Below, one piece after another: positions 32,470 through 42,893 of a stretch of 64,000 nt of DNA. This stretch comes from Micropterix aruncella (taxonomy: Eukaryota; Arthropoda; Insecta; Lepidoptera; Micropterigidae): NCBI GenBank assembly GCA_944548615.1, contig OX155967.1:434001-498000 (forward strand), read 5' to 3'. The position numbers and the translations under genes are program-made. Position 1 is the first letter of the stretch. Every line of letters starts with the position of its first letter. The notes under the pieces were generated by a model that saw only the letters and a program-made list of their open reading frames with translations, ran no database searches and was not told where the DNA came from.

Positions 32470-35379
32470 AATTGAATCGTTTATTTGAGAAACCCCAAAA
32501 GTCACACTTTTTTCGAAATTCACTTTTTTGCAAATTACTATTCTATGAACCAAGACGCATCGTATGTTCCAGAGATACCCCAAGAGTCACGTCTCTATCA
32601 TACTAAAAATAAATCGAACAAATTTCATGTATTTGAGAAACACCAAAAGTCCAATGGACTTTTGGTGTTTCTCAAATAAACAACTATTCGAGTAACTGAA
32701 CGCATCCCAATCAGCTGTTGTTATTCAATCTGGCAACACTCTTCTGCGGTCGCTGTCATTAATTCAAGCTTTTTTGGGGTTATATTTTATTGGAAGCGTG
32801 TTGTAGGTTGTGTGTGCTGGTGTTTTCCCTGTAAAGTTGCAATTATTTGACAATAAATCTGTAAATAATGGAAGTGCCTGCTGAAGTATCAAGCGAAGAC
32901 GAGGATCAGTCGCCACAAAGGAAAAAAAGGGGAGTGAGGAATACAAACCAGTATAAACACAATACAATCAAACAGTCAAGGGTGGAAGGAGCACCTTACT
33001 CGAACTGGAAGGGAAATCCGGTGCCTGGAATAGTTCAGGGCAGCAACTGCAGGTAAACTATTTACCGATTCGTTTCATTTGCGTATCTCAAGTTTACGTT
33101 ATTAGATATAGGTAGCCTGAGATAATGGAGTTCCACTTTTCATTATCCTTTGAACACTGCAGCTTCCCTAAGTGTCATGACGTTCCTCAGTTTTGTACTT
33201 TTAGGTACAACCATAGGTCCAAACTTGACATATGATATATCGTTGGAAAACTCTTGTTAACCGCTACATTTTTCTCGAGACTATTAATTTTGTCCGGGCA
33301 AAGAAATCTACCTTTAATGGGTGCGCGTCACCGATTTTTTATTCTTCCAACATATCGCCAAATTGGTCGTGGTGTGAGCTTCTTGATAAATTATAAAATA
33401 ATGAAACTAATGTAACCTCACTTTTCAGATGTCGCAAGAAATGCTTCGAAAAAATTGGAGAAGACGTACGAAACCAAGTTTTCCTAAATTTCCGAAAGTT
33501 GAATACAAAAAATGAACAGGACTGCTACTTGCAAGCCCACATATCCCTACAACCCGTATGTAGGAAACGGAGACGAATAGCCGCCGAAGTATCCTCTAAA
33601 CCTGATCGTCCAATGACTTTCAAATATGACATATCTTGTCCAGAAGGTAAGACTTATGTGTGTCGCAAGGCATTCAACAATCTTCATGGCATATCTGATG
33701 ATCGGCTCCGCCGTTTAACTAAACTTCTGCGGGAGGGAAAGATGCCTCAAGACATGCGTGGAAAAAACATACCTGGGAATGCGAAATCTGGAGCTATAAT
33801 GCATGAAGTGATGGAGCACATACGCTCATTTCCTGTGAAAATTTCGCATTATAGAAGTCGAGTATATCGATACTTGAGCGAAAAATTGAGCATTCTCATA
33901 ATGTTTACTCTCTTCAAAGAAAAAAAACCACATCTGGATGTAAAGTACGGATACTACAGGAAAATATTCAAAGAGCAATTTTCACTCTCCTTCGGGAGAC
34001 CCCAGGTCGACACTTGCAGCCAATGCGAAGAGCTAAACGTGAAAATATCCAGTAGATTCTTAAATGAAAATTCTAAACGAGCAGCAATAGCTGAAAAAAC
34101 CGTTCACATCCGAAGATCGAAAAAGTTCTTTTCCAAAATCAGAGAAGTGGCCGAGCTATGCAGAAATGAAGAAAAAGTTGGTGGGATCGTCATCGATTAC
34201 ATGCAAAACCTCCAATTACCTGTAATCCCTGTACAAGAAACGTTTTACCTACGCCAAGTTAATGTTAATGTATTATGTATTCATAACCTTAAAGATGACA
34301 AAGCCTCATTTTATGTATACCACGAAGGAGAAGGTGCGAAAGGGCCAAATGAGGTGAATACCTTTTTGTTGGATTACATTAACACTAACCTGAAAGATAT
34401 CGAACACCTGCATTTTTTCGCAGATGCCTGTGCTGCCCAAAATAAGAATCATACGCTAATACGATTTTTCTCTGCGCTTGTGTCAATAAAACGATTTTTA
34501 AAAATCGAGCAATTCTATCCTATCCGAGGTCATAGTTTCCTCCCATGCGACCGGGATTTTGCGATACTGAAAAGGAACATCAAAAAGTCAGACCGAATCT
34601 TCACTTTGAAGGAATATGCTGAACTTATCATCAAATCCTCGAGAAACAATCAACGTTTTACTGTCGTTTTGCCTACGGCTGATCAGGTTTTTAACTTTAA
34701 GGATTGGTGGCCAATACATTATAAGAAGACCATGTTGTCATTAGAATCTATAGGACGTAACGTACCCCGCAACAAGAAACAAACTTTTAAAATTGCCATT
34801 TCATTCATGTTCAGGGTCATGACGGTGTCGTGTTCGCCAAAGACTTTATTGATGGACTGGTAACACAAACATTCAAACTGAGAAATGCAAACCGAGATAA
34901 TATCATCAGGCTGCCAACAAAAAAAAGCCTACTCAGAAAAGATTCCCATCAATATAAAAAAAATCACCGATCTGCGCCAACTACAAAAATACATTCCCCA
35001 TGAAAATGAGATGCAGGAGTTCTATAATTCATTGTATAACTGGCTAACTACAACCTGTGATGATTTAGGAAATCATGATAATGAATAAAAAAAATGTTGT
35101 ATTCTCTAACGTGGTTTCATTTCAATTTTTTTAAGACGAAATGTTATGTATTGGAGAAACCCCAAAAGTCCAGCAAATTAAAAATTAAAAATAAATTATA
35201 ATGACCCCTAAAAACAAAAAAAAATAAATGGAATCTAATATATATCAATGAATACTACAATACTTTCATACAAGTCTTTATTATATTTCCTGCAAAATTT
35301 TTCAGGACACAGTTTTTTTCGATTTCCCACAAGTTTGTCAACATGGACTTATGGGGTTTCTCAAATAAACGATTCAATT
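32470..35379 (+). mobile_element. DUF7869-type DNA transposon (32474-35375), TSD AATT
   Basis: Terminal inverted repeats start GAATCGTTTATTTGAGAAAC and match over about 27 bp with one later mismatch (32474 onward; complement ends at 35375). AATT lies at 32470-32473 and 35376-35379. Variants of the core TTTGAGAAACMCCAAAAGTC recur inside: as a palindrome at 32631-32678 and again near 35152-35172, suggesting internal transposase-binding sites. The gene inside keeps nearly its full frame. Length 2902 bp. Confidence 0.9.
32868..35088 (+). pseudogene. DUF7869-type transposase-like gene, two exons, two compensating frameshifts
   Basis: Exon 1 is 32868-33052 (ATG to a GTAAAC donor) and the intron ends at TTTTCAG 33428, so exon 2 begins in phase with a Cys-rich CRKKCF segment, as in the element at 26.7-29.2 kb. 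Exon 2 is open to 34863: HIRSFPVKISHYRSR, FGRPQVDTCSQCEEL, DYMQNLQLPVIPVQETFYLRQ, GPNEVNTFLLDYI, FFADACAAQNKN and GHSFLPCDRDFAILKR. Near 34800-34815 the frame shifts by one base and near the A-run at 34919-34926 it shifts back, leading into a C-terminal tail ending at 35088 (LQKYIPHENEMQEFYNSL). Two small indels separate it from an intact gene. Confidence 0.78.
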
Positions 35380-35460
35380 GCCCCGAGTGGCCGTATTTAG
35401 CAAGATACTTTCAAAGTTTATACAATATATTGAAAAAAAATACAAATCCTACCTTCAGCT

Positions 35461-36657
35461 ATGGCGGATCACGAATGCAAACAATGTTCATCCACAACAC
35501 TGGTTTCGGAAAGAATAATTTGTAAAACATGCTCTGGCTGCTATCACTATTTCTGCAGCAACTTGACAGAAACTAAGTTTAACAAATTGGTCAACTCAAG
35601 CACAAAAAATAAATGGTCTTGTCCCCGATGCGTTGCAGAAAATTTACACCAAAAGCAACCGAAGTCTTCGACGGCGACACGTCAAATTACAAATCAAAAT
35701 CCACCTGAAACTACTGCGAATGGATCGAATGTGAAACTACCGCCCGTTACAAGAGCTATTTCAGCGAATCGGGTGATTAATCCGAGTCTCTCTGCGAAAC
35801 CGCCTAGAGAAAACGACGTTGCCAGTGTTGCAGATAATGTTCATGATTTTTCTGCACTTTTGGAACAGAAGTTCTCGGAATATAAATCCGATTTATCGGA
35901 GTTCAAAACTGACATACTGGCATTAATCGAGAAACAATTTATGGAACAAAATGTCAAACAAAATGCGAAATATGAAAGTTTGAAGCAGAAAATGGAAGAT
36001 GTTCAGAGGACAATCCAGTTTTTATCTAATGACTACGATGCCATAATTACTAGAATTGAGAAGTTAGAGAAAAAAAATGCGCAAATTGATAGCGTGGTGC
36101 AGAAAAACAGTGAATTGGAAACGAAATTATTAGAAATGCAATCGCGTTGGGATTATCAAGAACAGCAGCAAAGGTCTTGCAATATCGAAATACGTGGCAT
36201 CCCGGAAAGCCAGGACGAAGATCTAACAAGAGTTGTTGAAAAAATCGCAACTGTTGCAAAAACACCCTTTACGGCAGCGAATTTATCATCTATCTCCAGA
36301 ACATGGATAAAGAAATCGGACAAAAAATCCCGCCCCATAATTTTAAAATTTACGAGTGTAACCAATAGAAATAGTTTTTTACAAGGAGTGAAAAAATACA
36401 ACAAAACATGTCAGACCACTAGCGAAAAATTGAGCACTGCCGATCTTGGTCTATCTAGGAATGGATCCGCTCCAGTATATGTTAGTGAACACCTCACTCA
36501 GAAAAGTAAATATATTTTTGGTCGCGCAAAGACAATAGCTAGAGAAAAATTATATAAATATGTCTGGATTAGTAATGGTAGAATCTACATGCGCAAGGAG
36601 GATGGAATGCAACCGATCTTGATAAATAGTGAGTCTTCTTTTTTATCTCTTCAATAA
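35461..36657 (+). CDS. ORF1 protein of a jockey-like LINE: PHD-like finger, coiled coil, RRM-like domain
   Basis: A complete 398-codon ORF. Residues 6-60 form a PHD-like zinc finger (CKQC, CKTCSGCYHYFC, WSCPRC). A low-complexity linker follows, then a coiled coil at about 130-240 rich in E, K and Q (EKLEKKNAQIDSVVQKNSEL). An RRM-like domain starts at CNIEIRGIPES (about 240) and runs to about 330, with RPIILKFTSVTNRNSFL. The protein would bind the element RNA in a ribonucleoprotein particle. It precedes ORF2 (37433) at an unusually large distance of about 775 bp. This frame is intact although ORF2 is damaged. Confidence 0.85.
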   Translation: MADHECKQCSSTTLVSERIICKTCSGCYHYFCSNLTETKFNKLVNSSTKNKWSCPRCVAENLHQKQPKSSTATRQITNQNPPETTANGSNVKLPPVTRAISANRVINPSLSAKPPRENDVASVADNVHDFSALLEQKFSEYKSDLSEFKTDILALIEKQFMEQNVKQNAKYESLKQKMEDVQRTIQFLSNDYDAIITRIEKLEKKNAQIDSVVQKNSELETKLLEMQSRWDYQEQQQRSCNIEIRGIPESQDEDLTRVVEKIATVAKTPFTAANLSSISRTWIKKSDKKSRPIILKFTSVTNRNSFLQGVKKYNKTCQTTSEKLSTADLGLSRNGSAPVYVSEHLTQKSKYIFGRAKTIAREKLYKYVWISNGRIYMRKEDGMQPILINSESSFLSLQ

Positions 36658-37432
36658 TTATTATTTTAATCATTTCTAATAATTATAAATTATATAAGGC
36701 TATGACCAATAATCTATTATTAATTACTATTGATACTATTACACATTGTATTATAATTTTAAATTATTACACCATACCTACTCATTTATGGAAACTGATT
36801 TTAATATTATTAATATATACACCATCTCTAAAACTTATGCTGATCTCATATAATATTTTTGATCATTATTATTATAATTTCATTAGCCATACCATTAAAA
36901 TAATATTTTCACAACTATTACTATTGGAAACATTCTGAATTTAATTTTGAATATATTCTTAATATGTCGAATTGGATTATTTTTACCTATTTTATGATTA
37001 TTTTATTTTAATTTTTCTATATGGATATTTTTATTTGTTCAGTGATTATAATTCATCTTGAAATTTGCGTTGCATTTATAGTTTATATTTGGATATCTGA
37101 TACTGTATTATATTTCAGACCACTTATCGCGATAATTATTTTACAATATTTAATTAATATTTATAGTGAATCAATTAGAACCATGTTGGAAAGTCAAATT
37201 AAGCTCCTCGAGCTCCATAGTATACTCAAATTATGTAATACTGTTGGAACCCAAATTTTAAGATTATTATTCGATTTTAAAAAAGGTTCCCTACTTACTT
37301 CTCATAACTGGTCAATACTTCACTTTTCAGGCACGCCTATCACTTGTCTTAAGGCTAAATAAGGACATTAATAATTTCCTTGATTCAGATCAGGTCACTG
37401 TGACTTCAGATGTAATAACGTGTAGGAACATT
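36658..37432 (+). other. AT-rich spacer between LINE ORF1 and ORF2
   Basis: About 775 bp of extremely AT-rich DNA. The 113-codon ORF at 37021-37362 has hydrophobic content from TTA/ATT-rich codons and no domain, so I do not call it a gene. A spacer this long is unusual for this LINE group and may be an insertion. Confidence 0.5.
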
Positions 37433-39956
37433 ATGACAGAGAAACGAAGCCTAAAAGTGTTATGCTTAAATATAAGAAGCATTAATTGCAATTATGACAA
37501 TCTAATTCTTATGATGCAAGATCTAAATATTGACCTAGATATTATCGTTCTCACTGAAGCATGGATAGGTAAGTCTTTCTCAGAAAAGCATATTCCTGGT
37601 TTTTCCTCATTCTATACTAAATTGAATTACACACAAAATGATGGGATAATTGTCTACGTAAACCACTGTATTCAGAATATTTCAGCATCCGAAGTAAAAC
37701 TAGAAAAAGCTAACTGCTTACTCTTGAATATAAACAGTGAAATTAATATTATTGCTATATATAGAAGTCCATCAGTTTCTAATATTTCGCTATTTCTAGA
37801 AACACTTGATAACCTTCTCCATGATGTGTCTTCCAAAGAATTGATACTGTGTGGAGATCTTAACATTTCATTATGTGGAAAAAAAAACACAACCAAGTAC
37901 ACGACTATCTGGATGTAATGGCTTTACATGGCTTATATTCTTTGATCAATAAACCAACTAGGGGTGCTAACTGTCTCGATCATCTTATGTGTCGAACAAA
38001 AAAAGATCCGCTGCTGTCATATTTGAAACTGCTATTACTGACCACTACCCGATTTTACTAAAATTGTCAGAATGTAAAACTGAAACGCATAATAAAAATA
38101 TAGAAATAAAAAAACATAGTGTAGATTTTGATAGTTTGTGCAATAATTTGGCACAGGTTGACTGGTCGCCAGTCCATAGTGCTACTAAAGTCGATGTTGC
38201 TACTGATTTTTTTATAACAACTCTCACAACAATGACGAAACATAACACTCGTACTCAGCATCACAAAATATCACATAAACATAAAAAATTGAAACCGTGG
38301 ATCACTGATGGGCTTTTATTTTGTATCCGACGACGCGATAAAATGCATTTAGTATCGAAAAATAATCCTGACGACTTGGTTTTAAAGGGTAATTTCTTAA
38401 GGTATAGGAACTTATGCAAGCATTTGATAAAAAAGACTAAAGAGGATTATTATAAAACTAAAATTCCTGAGAACAGCAATGACACAAAAAAGGTGTGGCA
38501 ACTTATAAAAGAAGCAGCTAGTATCTCGAATTCTAAGCATACAATTGGAAAGTTAAATATAGACAATCGTATTATTACATCCGCAGATAATCCATATGAA
38601 ATGGCTAATATAGTAAACACGCATTTTGCTAATGTAGGCGAATTACTGGCAAAAAAAATATATCATGATAACTATGCAAGTAATGGGAGGGCATCTACCG
38701 GATCCACGCCTTCAGATTCCTCAATTTCTTTTCTATTAACCCCTACAACGACCATTGAGGTGGCTAAAATCATTACGTCACTTAAGCAATCTACATCCTC
38801 AGGAATTGATGGCCTTACCAGCGAAGTATATAAACGTGCCAATAATCATTTGACTTCACCGATAACGTCCATAATAAACTTAAGCTTTAAATTAGGTATA
38901 TTTCCAGAGTGCCTGAAATGTGCAAAAGTCGTTCCTGTATTTTAAAGCGGTGACAAAACAGATCTCAATAATTACCGACCGATCTCGATATTAAATACTC
39001 TCTCAAAAATAATGGAAAAAGTAGTCAAGAAAAGGCTAGTTGATTATTTGGATAATGACAACTTTTTGTCCCCCAAACAATTTGGATTCCGACAAGAAGT
39101 GAGCACCTCTGATGCAATTGCGGAAGTAACGAAAACAATAGTCGAGCTCGTTGACAAAGGTGAAAAATGTCTTGCTGTCTTTCTTGATTTATCGAAAGCG
39201 TTCGATACGGTAGCCCATGATAATCTTTTACATCGGTTAATGGCAATAGGAATAAGAGAAACGCCTTATAAGTGGTTTGAAAGCTATTTAATCGGACGGA
39301 CACAAATCACCTCAATTGGAGACTACTCCAGCGCAACGAAAAGCCTGTCATATGGTGTTCCACAGGGCAGTGTCTTAGGGCCTGTATTATTCCTTATATA
39401 TATAAATGATCTTTACAATCTAACACCAAGTAAAGCTATTTCCTTCGCAGACGACACTGTAGTAATATTCAATGATAGTAGCTGGCAGCGTGTATTTACT
39501 AAGGCAAATGCAGATATGGATACTATTAAGAAATGGCTTGATGTCTCCTTACTCACGCTTAACATTGATAAAACGAAATATTTAGCATTCAGTATAGATA
39601 AGAGAGGGCAGCCATCTGCAATAAACACCATAACAATTCATCAATGCGGGAGCCTTAAACATTGTAAATGTGCGCCATTGCAAAAAGCACTATCGTTGAA
39701 GTATTTAGGCATAATTGTGGATAATCACTCAAATGGGCTGACCACATAGACTTAGTTTCCACCAGAGTCAGGCGTCTGGCTTTCTTGTTTAGAGATATAA
39801 GGAATATTTTAGACCCCAAGACATTAAAAACAACATACTATGCCTTGTGCCAAAGTATTCTAAGCTATGGAATCATTGGCTCGGGAGCCTGTGCAAAAAC
39901 GACTATTTACCCAGCAGAGGTGGCACAGAAACTAATTATAAAAATCATCACTGTTA
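37433..39956 (+). pseudogene. ORF2 of a jockey-like LINE: endonuclease and reverse transcriptase
   Basis: ATG 37433 begins an AP-like endonuclease (VLCLNIRSINCNYDNL, LTEAWIG, IIAIYRSPSVSN, LCGDLNISL). A frameshift near 37880-37900 moves through a short frame with DHLMCRTKK, and a second near 37990 returns it. From 37989 the linker and RT are open except for one TAA at 38943-38945 in VPVF*SGDK. RT motifs: SSGIDGL, NYRPISIL, FLDLSKAFDTV, GVPQGSVLGP, the catalytic SFADDTVVIF near 39440, LKYLGIIVD. A frameshift near 39735 precedes LDPKTLKTTYYALCQS. The copy stops at about 39956, before the C-terminus seen in the sister copy at 2738-3052. Confidence 0.88.
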
Positions 39957-40046
39957 GGTCTATCATAATTGAATGCGTATACAAAATGTTGAGTCTTTGC
40001 TGTTGACTGTTGAGGAGTCCCCTCATCGGGAGCCAAGCCAGGGTAC
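39957..40046 (-). repeat. 119 bp repeat, reverse copy
   Basis: The sequence CTATCATAATTGAATGCGTA ... CTGTTGACTGTTGAGGAGTC ... GGGAGCCAAGCCAGGGTACA is the reverse orientation of the units at 29.6-32.07 kb. It is cut at 40046 by a TTTA-tailed insertion. Confidence 0.8.
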
Positions 40047-40284
40047 ATTTATTTATTTATTTATCTGCAGCTGTTATAAAAAACATATACAAAAAAACAA
40101 GAACACACAGATCAAAAATTAAAACTATAAATAGACAAAGACTATGAAATAAAGCTACAAACGCTGCAAATTAGGGGTATCCTCAGGATATCTCTTATCC
40201 TGGTTTTTAGGACACACCTATTAATTATTGGTACATATATGATTTTTAAAATAAAATAACCAAATCAATGTATAACAATCAATA
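40047..40284 (-). mobile_element. small retroposon-like insertion with (TAAA)n tail
   Basis: The block starts TTATTTATTTAT on the plus strand, i.e. a (TAAA)n tail on the minus strand, and interrupts a 119 bp repeat unit. ACAT flanks both sides. No coding content. About 238 bp. Confidence 0.5.
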
Positions 40285-40515
40285 ACATCAGCCATGTCAT
40301 AGTGAAACTTGAAAGGGGCTATCATAATTGAATGCATATACAAAATTTTGGGTCTCTGCTGTTGACTGTTGAGGAGTTCCCTCATCGGGAGCCAACCCAG
40401 GGTAGATCAGTAATGTCATGGTGAAACTTGGAAGTTGCTATCATAAATGAATGCGTATACAAAATTATGAGTCTCTGCTGTTGAGGAGTCCTCTACTCAG
40501 GAGCCAACGCTGGGT
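40285..40515 (-). repeat. 119 bp repeat, reverse copies
   Basis: Two more reverse units: CATGTCATAGTGAAACTTGA, CTATCATAATTGAATGCATA and GGGAGCCAACCCAGGGTAGA, followed by a shortened third ending CAGGAGCCAACGCTGGGT. Confidence 0.8.
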
Positions 40516-40635
40516 GGACGGATTTCAACCACAATCTGCATGTCAAATTTCAGCTCAATCGGATGAAGCGTTTCGGCGCTCACAGAAGTGCGTCCACAAA
40601 AGAAAAATGACAACACTGCGTCGGTATAGGTAGTT

Positions 40636-40875
40636 AGTCCATCATCAGATGCTGGGCATCACACAAGGTTATAGTTTTTGTCAAGACAAATCAAACGAGC
40701 CCAAACATGACAGGTTTATCGTGTGTAGTTTTGGAGTTCCTATGGCCACCTTCCGTCTCCATCATCAGACCCTGGGCACCACACAAGGTTATAGTTTTTG
40801 TCAAGACAAATCAAACGAACCCAATAATGCCTTTTTTAATTCTGTGATTCTAAGGAACACTTTGATGAAGTTTTA
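40636..40875 (+). repeat. direct repeat, two units 120 bp apart
   Basis: CATCATCAGAYSCTGGGCAY followed by CACACAAGGTTATAGTTTTT and GTCAAGACAAATCAAACGAR occurs at 40640 and again at 40760. The translated copies repeat QGYSFCQDKSNEP. I do not regard the 83-codon ORF as a gene. Confidence 0.75.
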
Positions 40876-41144
40876 CCTAAATCGGTTCAGCTGTTTTTGA
40901 GCCAAATCAAAACATACAGAAAGACATACATACATATACTGCCCTCAAGAATTGTATATAGTAGTATAGATAAGCAACTTAACAATCAATCATTCTTACC
41001 TTTGGTGGCACTATTGAATTACACTATAAAATCAATGGTGGCACCCACAACTGACAGCCCACCGACAAGTGCTTACATTATTGTTGAAGCGTGCGTCTGT
41101 GTGAGTGCGTTCGTTTCGATCGTTTTTACGTAGTTTCCATAATG
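40876..41144 (+). other. dispersed-repeat tail
   Basis: AAATCGGTTCAGCTGTTTTT near 40879 and ACAGAAAGACATACATACAT near 40916 are the kind of tail common to insect dispersed elements. No gene. Confidence 0.4.
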
Positions 41145-41843
41145 CTTTAGCTCAGTGTTCCGCAAACTTTTTGTGTTCAAGGTACACTTAGTAAATCAAG
41201 AAATTTTTGAGATACACCAAATGAAAAATCAAGACGTTTATTTAATATTTATTTAGTATTAAAATCAACATAATATAAAAATATGTTTAATGTGAAAAGT
41301 GAGCCTGCTTAAATGAGCACAGGCGAACAAAATTTGGAGCAATCGTTAATAACGCTGCTCTCATCTCTTCGTCGATCGTCCTCAGCCGTTCTCTATTTTT
41401 TATTTAATCGTAGTGAGAGTTGACACCCCAATTCGCATAAGTAGGTCGTGGCAAATGGTAAGAGAATTGCAATAGCACGCGTTGAAAGCAGTGGATACTC
41501 ATTCTTTACATGCTGCCAAAAATGTGCTAGCTCTGTTTCGGAAAATTTAATTTTAAAGTTCGATTAGTTTTTAGCTCCATAAATTCTTCCTGCTCGTTTA
41601 TTGGTAAGTGTCTAAGAGAAATACTATCTGAGAATGGATATGTCCATTATCAGATTCTCAGGCGCGGGTGAGGCTGTGCCACACGTCGCGCAACGAAGCG
41701 CTTCGCTCGCATATTTCTCAGCTATGTGTGATTGCATTATCTTTACAAAACATTTTTTTTGTCATTTTTTCGCGGCACACTAACTAATGACCATGGTACA
41801 CCAGTGTGCCGTGGCACACACTTTGCGGAACACTGCTTTAGCT
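41145..41843. mobile_element. non-autonomous hAT element (41153-41835), 8 bp TSD CTTTAGCT
   Basis: The ends read CAGTGTTCCGCAAACTTTTT and, at the other end, ACACTTTGCGGAACACTG, a hAT-style inverted repeat beginning CAG. CTTTAGCT at 41145-41152 and 41836-41843 is a perfect 8 bp duplication, as expected for hAT. The 683 bp interior has no transposase. Confidence 0.9.
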
Positions 41844-41855
41844 CATATATCTACT

Positions 41856-42893
41856 GTGTCACAGCACCACAACCGCCCTCGTCAAAGTCACTGATGATAT
41901 TAGATGCGCTATGAACGATCGCAAATTCACTATCCTCACCTTACTCGACTTTAGTAGCGCATTTAACTCAGTTGATTTTGACTTACTTTTCGAGCGACTT
42001 CGTTGTCTCAACCTATCAGAAAGTGCCCTTAAGTGGTTTAACTCGTACTTACGTGGACGCAAGCAATGTGTCAAGGTGTCAGATAATACTTCAGATACTA
42101 TTGATGTGATTGCAGGTGTTCCACAAGGAGGAATATTGTCGCCTCTACTTTTTTCTCTATTCATCAACCCAATAGCTAAGGGCCTGACTACCAATTATCA
42201 TCTCTATGCTGATGACCTGCAGCTGTACACCCATGCTACACCCCAAGAGGTTAGTTCGGCTACCTCTATTATGAATATAAATCTAAACCATATCTCAAGC
42301 TGGGCTAAAGAAAATGGTATCATAATTAATTCTTTCCCTTCTTTATAACATCCTCAACAATCCTACCGCTCCCTCCTACCTAACCGAAAAATTCAATCAC
42401 TTAGGAAGTCATGGTCTTTCACTCCATTCCAGTCAGGATAGTAAAATTGCGATTCCAACTCATAATTCTTCTTTCTTTACTTATTCCTTCACCGTTCATG
42501 CAGCTAGACTATGGAACCAGCACCCGCCAGACATCAGAAACGCACCAACGGTTTCTACCTTTCAAGTGTCTCTGAAAAAGCATTTTATGTCCCTAAATTC
42601 ATAGTTATCCTAGGTCTCATCCCATCCTCTCCTATCCTTCGCTCCTTGAGAATTATTCCAAATCCTAACTTTATTGTTAAAAAATGACATTTTTGTTACT
42701 TGATTAGTTTTTGTTATGTAATAAGTTTTTCTTCTTTTTTTGTTAATTTTTAATTTATCTCTTAGCACCTAAATTTTTACACTTCCATGAAGGTTGGCTG
42801 TAAGAGATTGTATTTTAGACAATAAGTCCGCCTTTTGTATGTTTTTGTTTAATGTGCAATAAAGAATCTCTATCTATCTATCTATGAGTTCTG
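41856..42893 (+). pseudogene. LINE RT with internal deletion, ending in a (CTAT)n tail
   Basis: The RT starts mid-domain at about 41860 (TTTALVKVTDDIRCAM), with LLDFSSAFNSV near 41945, GVPQGGILSPLLFSLF near 42117 and the catalytic YADDLQLYT near 42206. After KENGII near 42320 the sequence jumps to the C-terminus (HLGSHGLSLHS, HAARLWNQHPPDIRNAP, stop near 42603), so the thumb and connection are deleted. The 3' UTR has GACAATAAGTCCGCC near 42820 and CAATAAAGAATCT followed by (CTAT)n to 42893. It is truncated at 5' and deleted inside. Confidence 0.82.

Noticed and set aside
37021..37362. 113-codon hydrophobic ORF as a membrane protein
   Set aside because: Hydrophobicity follows from extreme AT content; no start context or domain.
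40047..40284. Insertion with ACAT flanks as a DNA transposon
   Set aside because: No inverted termini; (TAAA)n at one end fits a retroposon better.
40649..40900. 83-codon ORF with internal repeat as a small repeat protein
   Set aside because: Arises from a 120 bp duplication in repeat DNA; no start or expression evidence.
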